Source: Streptomyces pluripotens (GTDB lineage: Bacteria; Actinomycetota; Actinomycetes; Streptomycetales; Streptomycetaceae). Taken from it: DNA of 64,000 nucleotides. Both the position numbers and the translations under genes were made by a program. This document shows positions 58,401 through 64,000 of the stretch, piece after piece. The notes below the pieces were generated by a model. That model saw nothing but the letters and a program-made list of their open reading frames with translations. It searched no databases and was not told the origin of the DNA. Where the stretch lies: positions 1,178,001-1,242,000 of the forward strand of contig NZ_CP021080.1 of assembly GCF_000802245.2 (NCBI RefSeq), written 5' to 3'. Within the stretch, counting starts at the first letter, position 1, and every line of letters begins with the position of its first letter.

Positions 58401-59555
58401 ATGCCCTGCGTGACGCACGACGACGCTCCGCTGCTGGCGGACCTCATGCCGTGGTCCGTCGCACCGCTGCGGCCGGGCCGCGCCTGGCCGACGGCACCCG
58501 ATCCCGCCTCCCTGAAGGCCCGCTGGGACACCCTACTCAAGGCGGACGGCACGGACCGGAACGCACTGTTCGGGCCGACCCGAGCCCGTACACTCCACTC
58601 CGCGGTGTCTCAGCTCCCCGGCCACCCGGCCGGCACCGAACGGCTCGCCCGCGCCGAGGGCCCCTGTGCGGAGCCGGTGCGGGTCCTGGCGGCGCCATTC
58701 GACGAGCGGTGGCTGATCCCGGACCACCGGCTGATCGACATGGCCCGTCCGGAACTGTGGCGCGTGATGGACGACCCCCAGGTGTTCACGGTCGAGACGG
58801 GCGCCGACCCCACTCCCCTGCTGGCGACCTCACTCCTGCCGATACTTCGGACCGGCCGGATCCGCCCGCTCTACCGGCGTCCGGGCGGTAGGGAACCGAA
58901 CCTGGCCCCGGGCCTGCTGGACCATCTGACCGCTCTGCTGGGCGACCGCCCCACGGCGCCGGACGTGCTGGCCTGGATCCTGGCCACGGTCCGCCCCGAC
59001 CTCACCGTCCCGCTCACCGGCGACGCCCGGCTGTGGCAGTCCGGGGTGGAGCTGGGCCGCCGCCTGCTCTGGCTGCTGCGCCGTGACGGCGAACGCCCCA
59101 AGCTGCCGGGTGGCCGCCGCCCCTACGTCCGCGCGCCCTTGCCGAGCCGACCGCTGGCCCTGCGCTATGACCGTGCCGAGGAGACCCTGTACCTGGACGA
59201 GGGGCGCATCTCCCCCGTCCCGCCCGACGCCTGGGACTACGAAGTCGCCGGTGTCCCGGTCCTGGAGAGCTGGTTCGCCGTCCGCACCACCCCGGCCGAG
59301 CGCGGCACCCTCGCTGCGCTCCGGCCGGCCACCTGGCCGCAGAGCTGGACGTCGGAGCTGCTGGAACTGATCACCGTTCTCGCCCTGCTGGCGGAACTAC
59401 GTCCGCAGCGGGACGAGTTGACCGTGACGGCGCCGGTCACCGCGACGGACCTGCGGGACGCGGCCGTACTTCCGGTCCCGCGGCCCTGCCGCCGCCCGGC
59501 CTCGGTCCTGGATCATCACGAGGAGGGCCCGGAGGGGCAGTTCACGCTGCTGTGA
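58401..59555 (+). CDS. Orphan Type ISP restriction/modification C-terminal specificity-domain protein
   Basis: A 384-residue protein that matches the C-terminal target-recognition domain of Type ISP enzymes (LlaBIII type), where it follows a methyltransferase. Visible segments are VLAAPFDERWLIPDHRLIDMARPELWRV near residue 95, RIRPLYRRPGGREPNLAPGLLDHL near 155, VPPDAWDYEVAGVPVLESWFAVRTTPAERGTLAALRPATWPQSWTSELLELITVLALLAEL near 272-333. No methyltransferase (NPPY), helicase or nuclease motif is present here or in adjacent genes, and the protein has normal codon use. It stands 25 nt behind the UTRA regulator. Function as orphan is unknown: maybe DNA recognition without cleavage. Confidence 0.78.
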   Translation: MPCVTHDDAPLLADLMPWSVAPLRPGRAWPTAPDPASLKARWDTLLKADGTDRNALFGPTRARTLHSAVSQLPGHPAGTERLARAEGPCAEPVRVLAAPFDERWLIPDHRLIDMARPELWRVMDDPQVFTVETGADPTPLLATSLLPILRTGRIRPLYRRPGGREPNLAPGLLDHLTALLGDRPTAPDVLAWILATVRPDLTVPLTGDARLWQSGVELGRRLLWLLRRDGERPKLPGGRRPYVRAPLPSRPLALRYDRAEETLYLDEGRISPVPPDAWDYEVAGVPVLESWFAVRTTPAERGTLAALRPATWPQSWTSELLELITVLALLAELRPQRDELTVTAPVTATDLRDAAVLPVPRPCRRPASVLDHHEEGPEGQFTLL

Positions 59556-59906
59556 CGGCTGCGCAGGGCGACTTCCAGCCGTACGGCGTCCTCGGCGTCC
59601 TTCTGCCGGTGCGGCCGGGCGGGGCCCCGGCGGGCGTCATCGGCTTGCTCCCGAACTAGACGCGCGGATCGACGATCGGCGTCTCCAACGCACCGGTGCG
59701 GCCCGACGCGGCACGCACAGTCGGTCCGACCAGGAGCGCCGGATGCTCGGTACCGGTGCCGGGTGCCCCTGCCCGACCGACCCGCAGCAGCCGCACCGCA
59801 CCGGCCCGGGCGTGCGGTACGCGCCGCGTTCCCCGGCCGTGTCCCGTCCGGTGCCTGCCCACCCGGCTACTGACAAACTCGCCGGGCAAAGGAGATCATC
59901 CCTCGC
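59556..59906. other. 351-nt intergenic region, no supported gene
   Basis: It holds the promoter of the downstream CoA-transferase (a spaced AAAGGAG lies 12 nt before its ATG). Short frames, including a 35-codon one overlapping the upstream stop by 4 nt, have no other support. No tRNA or clear terminator is seen. Confidence 0.55.
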
Positions 59907-61103
59907 ATGGACCGTCTTCCGCTGCCCCTGGAGGGCATCACCGTCGTCGCCGTCGAACAGGCGGTGTCCGCGCCTTTCGCCACCCGACAGCTCGCCGACC
60001 TGGGCGCCCGGGTCATCAAGGTGGAGCGGGTCGACGGCGGTGACTTCGCGCGCGCGTACGACACGGCGGCCCACGGCCTCGCCTCGCACTTCGTGTGGTG
60101 CAACCGCGGCAAGGAGTCCATCGCCCTGGACCTCAAGGACACGCGCGGCCTCGACGTGGTACGGCGACTGCTCGCGGATGCGGACGTGTTCGTACAGAAC
60201 CTCGCGCACGGGGCCGCAGCCCGGCTCGGCCTCGACGCGGCCACACTGTGCGCGCGCCACCCACGGCTGATCGCCGTGGACATCTCCGGCTACGGAGGTT
60301 CGGGGCCGTACGCGGACAAGCGGGCGTACGACATGCTCGTGCAGTGCGAGGCCGGACTGGTCTCCGTCACCGGGACGCCGGAACAGCCGGTCAAGGCGGG
60401 CATCCCGGCCGCGGACATCGCGGCGGCGATGTACGCCTTCTCTGGTGTGCTGGCAGCACTTGTGCGACGCGGGACAACCGGGCGGGGCGGGCCGGTGGAG
60501 GTATCCATGCTGGAGGCGCTCGCCGAGTGGATGGGGCATCCGCTGCACCATACGATGCACGGGGGCGAGCCTCCGGCTCGCACCGGGCTCGCGCACGCAG
60601 TCATCGCACCGTACGACGCCTATGTCACGGCGGACGGCAAACGCGTGCTGCTGTCGGTGCAGAACGACCGGGAGTGGCAGCGGCTGGCCGTGCAGGTCAT
60701 GGGCCGTCCGGAACTGGGGACGGACCCGGCCTACGCGACGAACGCGGCACGGGTGGCACACCGGGAGCGCACCGACCAGCTGGTCGCCGAGGCCCTGGGG
60801 GCGCTGGGCGCCGAGGAGGCGCTGGCCCGACTGGAACAGGCGGGGATCGCCTGTGCACGGCTGAGGGACCTGCCCGAACTGGCGGAGCACCCGCAGCTAG
60901 CGGCCCGGGAGCGGTGGCGCCGGGTGGGGTCGCCGGTCGGGCCGCTGGGGGCACTACTGCCCCCCATCACGCTGCCGGGCGGGGACGAGGCACGGATGGG
61001 TGACGTGCCCGGGCTCGGTGAGCACACCGATGCGCTCCTGCGGGCCATGGGAATGACGGACGGCGAGGTCGCAGCGCTGCACCGGGACGGTGTGGTTGCC
61101 TGA
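59907..61103 (+). CDS. CaiB/BaiF family CoA-transferase
   Basis: A 398-residue class III CoA-transferase that moves CoA between carboxylic acids. The N-terminus LPLEGITVVAVEQAVSAPFATRQLADLGARVIKVERVDGGDFARAYD is characteristic, followed by NRGKESIALDLKDTRGLDVVRRLLADADVFVQNLAHGAAARLGLD, the catalytic-Asp segment YDMLVQCEAGLVSVTGTPEQPVKAGIPAADIAAAMYAFSGVLAALVRR, and the C-terminal lid with LLSVQNDREWQRLAV. The donor and acceptor (formyl-, succinyl-, or other CoA) cannot be read. Not obviously part of an operon. Confidence 0.93.
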   Translation: MDRLPLPLEGITVVAVEQAVSAPFATRQLADLGARVIKVERVDGGDFARAYDTAAHGLASHFVWCNRGKESIALDLKDTRGLDVVRRLLADADVFVQNLAHGAAARLGLDAATLCARHPRLIAVDISGYGGSGPYADKRAYDMLVQCEAGLVSVTGTPEQPVKAGIPAADIAAAMYAFSGVLAALVRRGTTGRGGPVEVSMLEALAEWMGHPLHHTMHGGEPPARTGLAHAVIAPYDAYVTADGKRVLLSVQNDREWQRLAVQVMGRPELGTDPAYATNAARVAHRERTDQLVAEALGALGAEEALARLEQAGIACARLRDLPELAEHPQLAARERWRRVGSPVGPLGALLPPITLPGGDEARMGDVPGLGEHTDALLRAMGMTDGEVAALHRDGVVA

Positions 61104-61165
61104 GCGCGGCACCCCGGACAGGACCTCCGGGGGCGCCGTTCACCAGATGGCCGCCGAACGACCGC

Positions 61166-61435
61166 TCAGTGGCTGCCGAACAGCGAACGGCGCAGCCGGC
61201 GCAGCGGTGCGAAGAGGGACACACGGCCAACCCGCACGCCCCGGTCACTGCGGTTGTGTACGGAGTCACGCGCCGTCAGTTCACGCATCAGCGATGTCGC
61301 CTCGACCGTCTCCCGCTGCGGTATGGCGGGCCCCGCCAATACCGACAGATGGCGGTCGAGGCGCGAACTGGTCGCGCTGCTCCCGCAGGTGATCGCAGGA
61401 ACCCTGGCCCTGCTGCGCACTGTTATCTGCTCCAT
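61166..61435 (-). CDS. Small basic hypothetical protein
   Basis: An 89-residue protein, rich in Arg and Ser, with MEQITVRSRARVPAITCGSSA at the N-terminus and RVGRVSLFAPLRRLRRSLFGSH at the end. The middle has SRLDRHLSVLAGPAIPQRETVEATSLMRELTARDSV. It is compact, hydrophilic, and has no signal or membrane part. The ATG at 61435 has GGGGAG at 6 nt, which is the main support; I recall similar small proteins in Streptomyces but cannot name a family. It lies between the CoA-transferase and the anti-sigma gene, in a stretch that otherwise would be empty. Confidence 0.5.
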   Translation of the reverse strand: MEQITVRSRARVPAITCGSSATSSRLDRHLSVLAGPAIPQRETVEATSLMRELTARDSVHNRSDRGVRVGRVSLFAPLRRLRRSLFGSH

Positions 61436-61561
61436 GTCACTCCCCACCCGTACGAGTCCACCCGGCCCGGGCAGGGTAACCCTATCGCCCTGGCGGGGCA
61501 TGCGTGCATCTCGGCCATGGGATTCACCTTCCCTGCAAGGCGGTTGACCATGCCTCGTTGA

Positions 61562-62374
61562 CTACTCTCCGAATCCGACCGATTTCAGGGTGAGTTGGAC
61601 AATGGGCCGCCCGGTGGGCTGAGCTGACCCACCGTCAGGCTCGACGGTTACGGCGAGTGACGTCGAGGAGGGATCGAGACCCGTCGCGACCAAGGGCGTG
61701 TCGCCCGCGAAGAGCCCAAGGGAACGCGGTTGCGCACCGGGGCGCATGAGCCAGAGCTGATGCACACGCCCGTCGGCCGGAGTGCCGTACCCGCTCAGGG
61801 TGACGACGACTTCCCGCTCCGATTCGGAAGCGACTACTCCGATACTGCGGCCGTGCGCGTCCTCACTGCGTGCGGCACGGGTGTCGGGAGCAGCAAGAAC
61901 GTGGGCGATCTCACGTGACCGGGCCCGTTCGGCGTCGAGCCGGTCCTGGGTGCGGTTCGCCTGGACCGCGAAGAGTGAGGCGACTACGAGGGCGGCAGCG
62001 GCGGTGGCAGTGGCGAGCGGCACGAAGAGGGAGCGCATCCGTCGCGTGCGGGTGCGTCCCGGCGGGGGCTGGACACCCCAGACGTGCGGCGGCAGCCGGC
62101 GCGTACGCTCCCGGGCCGGTGCCTGCTCCTGCGGGATGGTGCGCACGGCGGCGAGAACCCGGTCCCGCAGGGCGGTGGGTGCGGGCGCCGCCGCCTGCCA
62201 GGCGAGGCGCACCGCGTCCTCGGCCAGGGCCCGTACCTCAGCGGCGCACCGGTCGCATCCCTGGAGGTGCTTCTCGAAGCGGCACCGTTCGCCGGGTTCG
62301 AGGGCGTCGAGTGCGTAGGGCGCAGCGAGGGAGTGTGGGGCCTCGCGGCGCAGCAGCCTGCCGAGGGTGCTCAT
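61562..62374 (-). CDS. Zinc-dependent anti-sigma factor (RskA-like)
   Basis: A 270-residue single-pass membrane protein that holds its ECF sigma factor inactive. Residues 10-60 include an ASD/ZAS region with His-X3-Cys-X2-Cys (KHLQGCDRCAAEVRAL) near residue 40. One transmembrane helix (RSLFVPLATATAAAALVVASLFAVQ) lies near 115-140. The outer domain includes VTLSGYGTPADGRVHQLWLMRPGAQPRSLGLFAGDTPLVATGLDPSSTSLAVTVEPDGGS, the RskA sensor fold. ATG overlaps the sigma stop by 4 nt. Signal unknown; regulated proteolysis is expected. Confidence 0.92.
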   Translation of the reverse strand: MSTLGRLLRREAPHSLAAPYALDALEPGERCRFEKHLQGCDRCAAEVRALAEDAVRLAWQAAAPAPTALRDRVLAAVRTIPQEQAPARERTRRLPPHVWGVQPPPGRTRTRRMRSLFVPLATATAAAALVVASLFAVQANRTQDRLDAERARSREIAHVLAAPDTRAARSEDAHGRSIGVVASESEREVVVTLSGYGTPADGRVHQLWLMRPGAQPRSLGLFAGDTPLVATGLDPSSTSLAVTVEPDGGSAQPTGRPIVQLTLKSVGFGE

Positions 62375-62970
62375 GTGGCTCCTCCGAGGCACTGGCGCAG
62401 CCGGGTGAGTCCGTCGCGCATGCGCGTCTTGACCGTGCCCAGTGGCAACGAGAGCCGCTCGGCGACCTCACGGTAGGTGTACCCGTCGTAGTAGGCGAGG
62501 GTCACCGACTGGCGTTGCAGGGCAGTGAGCCGGTTCAGGCAGCGGCGCACCCACTCTCGTTCCAGGCCTGCCTCCACCTCCTCGGCGACGTGATCGAAGG
62601 CGGGTTCCTCGGCGCGTATCGCTTCCCGCTGCTCGCGGTCGCCGGCCGCGCGGGCGCTACGCACCCGGTCGACGGCGCGACGGTGGGCAAGCGTGAGGAT
62701 CCAGGACAGGGCGCTGCCCCGGCCCGGGTCGAAACGGGCGGCGGAGCGCCACAGTTCGAGCAGGACCTCCTGGGCGACCTCCTCCGACTGGGCGGGGTCA
62801 CGGACCACTCGTCGCACCAGCCCGTAGACCGGCCCCGAAACCAGTCCGTACAGGTCCTCGAAGGCCCGTTGATCACCGCCGGCCACGAGCACCAGCAGTT
62901 CGTCGGCCGCCCGACCGGCTGCCTCGCCGTGGCCGCAGCCTGCCCTTCCTCGCGTACCGCGCATTCGCAC
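62371..62970 (-). CDS. ECF sigma factor (SigK-like)
   Basis: A 199-residue sigma-70 family factor. Region 2 is DQRAFEDLYGLVSGPVYGLVRRVVRDPAQSEEVAQEVLLELWRSAARFDPGRGSALSWILTLAHRRAVDRVRS at about residues 30-105. Region 4 is LTALQRQSVTLAYYDGYTYREVAERLSLPLGTVKTRMRDGLTRLRQCL at about 145-195. GTG at 62970 has GGGGAGG eight nt upstream; an ATG two codons later is possible. Four-nt overlap with the anti-sigma gene. It is divergent from the DUF4331 gene, a pairing that recurs in actinobacteria. Confidence 0.93.
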   Translation of the reverse strand: MRMRGTRGRAGCGHGEAAGRAADELLVLVAGGDQRAFEDLYGLVSGPVYGLVRRVVRDPAQSEEVAQEVLLELWRSAARFDPGRGSALSWILTLAHRRAVDRVRSARAAGDREQREAIRAEEPAFDHVAEEVEAGLEREWVRRCLNRLTALQRQSVTLAYYDGYTYREVAERLSLPLGTVKTRMRDGLTRLRQCLGGAT

Positions 62971-63051
62971 CGCACACACCTCCCCAGGGTGGTACGGATC
63001 AGCGGGCCGAAAACGCGGGCCGCAAGCGCACAGAAGTTTTTTCCCCTCCGA

Positions 63052-63080
63052 CCAATCCGCACGGTGGTGCCACTCCGTAT
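63052..63080 (+). promoter_or_regulatory. Candidate ECF-type promoter of the DUF4331 gene
   Basis: CCAATCC (63052-63058) and CCGTAT (63075-63080) are separated by 16 nt and stand 40 nt before the DUF4331 ATG. The pattern resembles SigK-group promoters (CCATCC-N16-CCGAAT type, as I recall it). The linked sigma factor could use it. Confidence 0.5.
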
Positions 63081-63120
63081 ACCCCTCCGTCAAGGCAAGT
63101 TGGCACTGAGGACGGACGGC

Positions 63121-64000
63121 ATGACACCTCTTTTCTCCAGGAGCGGCACGGGGCGCACGGGCCTGGCCACGCTCATCTGCGGTGCATTGGCCGCCGGAGG
63201 GCTCGCAGCCGCCGGCGTCGCCACGCTGGAACCCGGGGCGGCCTCCGCCTCCTCGCACCGGGAGGCCCCGCTGATCTCGGGCGCTCCGCAGTACGACAAC
63301 ACGGACCTGTACGCGTTCGTCAGCCCCGACAAACCGGACACGACGACGATCGTGGCCAACTGGATCCCGTTCGAGGAGCCCGCGGGCGGACCGAACTTCT
63401 ACACGTTCGCGGACGACGCCCAGTACGACCTGCACGTCGACAACAACGGTGACGCGCGTGAGGAGTTGATATTCCGCTACACCTTCAAGACGCACACCAG
63501 GAACAAGAACACCTTCCTCTACAACACCGGACCGGTCACCAACCTGGCCGACCCCGACCTCAACGTCACACAGACCTACGACCTCGATCTGATCCGGCTG
63601 AAGAACCGGCACGTGGTGTCGAAGACCAAGCTCGCGGACGATGCGCCGGTGGCGCCGTCGAACGTCGGCAAGGCGTCGATGCCGGACTACGGCAAGCTGC
63701 GCGCACAGGCCGTCTACAAGACGGCGGGCGGCACCACCACCTTCGCCGGGCAGGCGGACGATCCGTTCTTCGCGGACCTGCGCGTCTTCGACCTGCTGTA
63801 CGGAGGCAACCTCAGCGAGGTCGGACGGGACACCCTCAAGGGCTACAACGTCAACACCATCGCCCTTCAGGTGCCCAACGACCTGATCCGCGAGTCCGCC
63901 CAGCAGCCGGTCGTCGGCATCTGGTCCACGACCCAGCGCCGCAACGCCCAGGGCTATTACTCCCAGGTCTCGCGGCTCGGCAACCCCCTGGTCAACGAGG
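63121..64000 (+). CDS. DUF4331 secreted protein, 3' end cut by the window
   Basis: At least 293 residues of a secreted protein of the DUF4331 family; the rest is outside the window. A signal peptide (GTGRTGLATLICGALAAGGLAAAGVA) precedes SASSHREAPLISGAPQYDNTDLYAFVSPDKPDTTTIVANWIPFEEPAGGPNFYTFADDAQYDLHVDNNGDAREELIFRYTFKT, a clear match to the family's opening. Later DDPFFADLRVFDLLYGGN and NTIALQVPNDLIRE fit as well. Function is unknown; the beta-rich domain may be a periplasmic/surface protein. ATG 63121 lies 150 nt from the divergent sigma factor start. Confidence 0.93.
   Translation, partial: MTPLFSRSGTGRTGLATLICGALAAGGLAAAGVATLEPGAASASSHREAPLISGAPQYDNTDLYAFVSPDKPDTTTIVANWIPFEEPAGGPNFYTFADDAQYDLHVDNNGDAREELIFRYTFKTHTRNKNTFLYNTGPVTNLADPDLNVTQTYDLDLIRLKNRHVVSKTKLADDAPVAPSNVGKASMPDYGKLRAQAVYKTAGGTTTFAGQADDPFFADLRVFDLLYGGNLSEVGRDTLKGYNVNTIALQVPNDLIRESAQQPVVGIWSTTQRRNAQGYYSQVSRLGNPLVNE

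Noticed and set aside
59552..59659. A 35-codon frame overlapping the Type ISP-like gene stop by 4 nt
   Set aside because: The GTGA overlap is tempting, but there is no family resemblance, no ribosome site of its own and nothing beyond base composition to support it.

Overview
The window is chromosomal DNA of a Streptomyces. The evidence is very high GC with strong third-position GC bias, frequent GTG starts behind GGAGG-type ribosome sites, paired chaplin genes (aerial-hypha surface proteins), the mycothiol ligase mshC, F420-dependent and ECF-sigma genes, and a gene order (glycerol operon, mshC cluster, chaplins, soxR, hmgA) that matches my memory of the S. coelicolor core chromosome. No phage, plasmid, insertion sequence, CRISPR array or biosynthetic megacluster is visible. 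It is a core-type region dense in small operons and their regulators.

Layout. 1-4.8 kb: end of glycerol kinase, glycerol-3-phosphate dehydrogenase, a FadR-type regulator and a PAC2 protein. 4.9-9.5 kb: mshC with three co-directional conserved actinobacterial genes (SCO1664 family, DUF3090, histidine phosphatase) and a divergent CorA. 9.5-15.8 kb: ferritin-like protein, F420-dependent luciferase-like oxidoreductase, aldo/keto reductase, a RecD2-like protein whose ATPase motifs have decayed, and an acidic unknown. 15.8-19.1 kb: DUF5703, a long chaplin and ChpH, an M20 peptidase, tRNA-Leu(GAG). 19.3-25 kb: PolX; an operon of DUF1876, phosphoribosyltransferase-hydrolase fusion and CapA that resembles mycobacterial dormancy genes; a YchJ protein. 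24.4-27.2 kb: gluconate module gntR/gntK/gntP. 27.3-32.5 kb: cytochrome b plus Tat-exported molybdoenzyme, a repeat-bearing unknown, a DMT transporter, a NUDIX hydrolase and two DUF202 membrane proteins.

32.6-55.5 kb is rich in acyl-CoA and aldehyde/alcohol genes, each group with its own TetR regulator. Reading the intergenic regions side by side shows three different palindromes that recur at separate promoters: ATACCGACCGGT-type sites at 32.6, 38.2 and 54.7 kb; CTAAGC-N4-GCTTAG-type sites at 43.8 and 45.0 kb; and AAAYTAGC-N3-GYTAGTTT-type sites at 46.9 and 52.1 kb. They allow a regulon to be proposed for three of the TetR genes. Between these groups lie an alpha/beta-hydrolase-like unknown, a secreted penicillin acylase, a zinc-ribbon unknown, SoxR, a winged-helix regulator next to an EamA exporter, and a molybdopterin oxidoreductase.

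55.5-64 kb: a lipoprotein divergent from homogentisate dioxygenase hmgA, whose leader carries a large two-part hairpin; a GntR/UTRA regulator followed by an orphan Type ISP restriction specificity-domain protein; a CoA-transferase; a small basic unknown; and an ECF sigma factor with its zinc anti-sigma factor, divergent from a DUF4331 protein cut by the window end.

The strongest candidates for something undescribed are the decayed RecD2-like protein, the orphan Type ISP domain protein and the cross-promoter TetR operator sets. None is proven from sequence reading alone.
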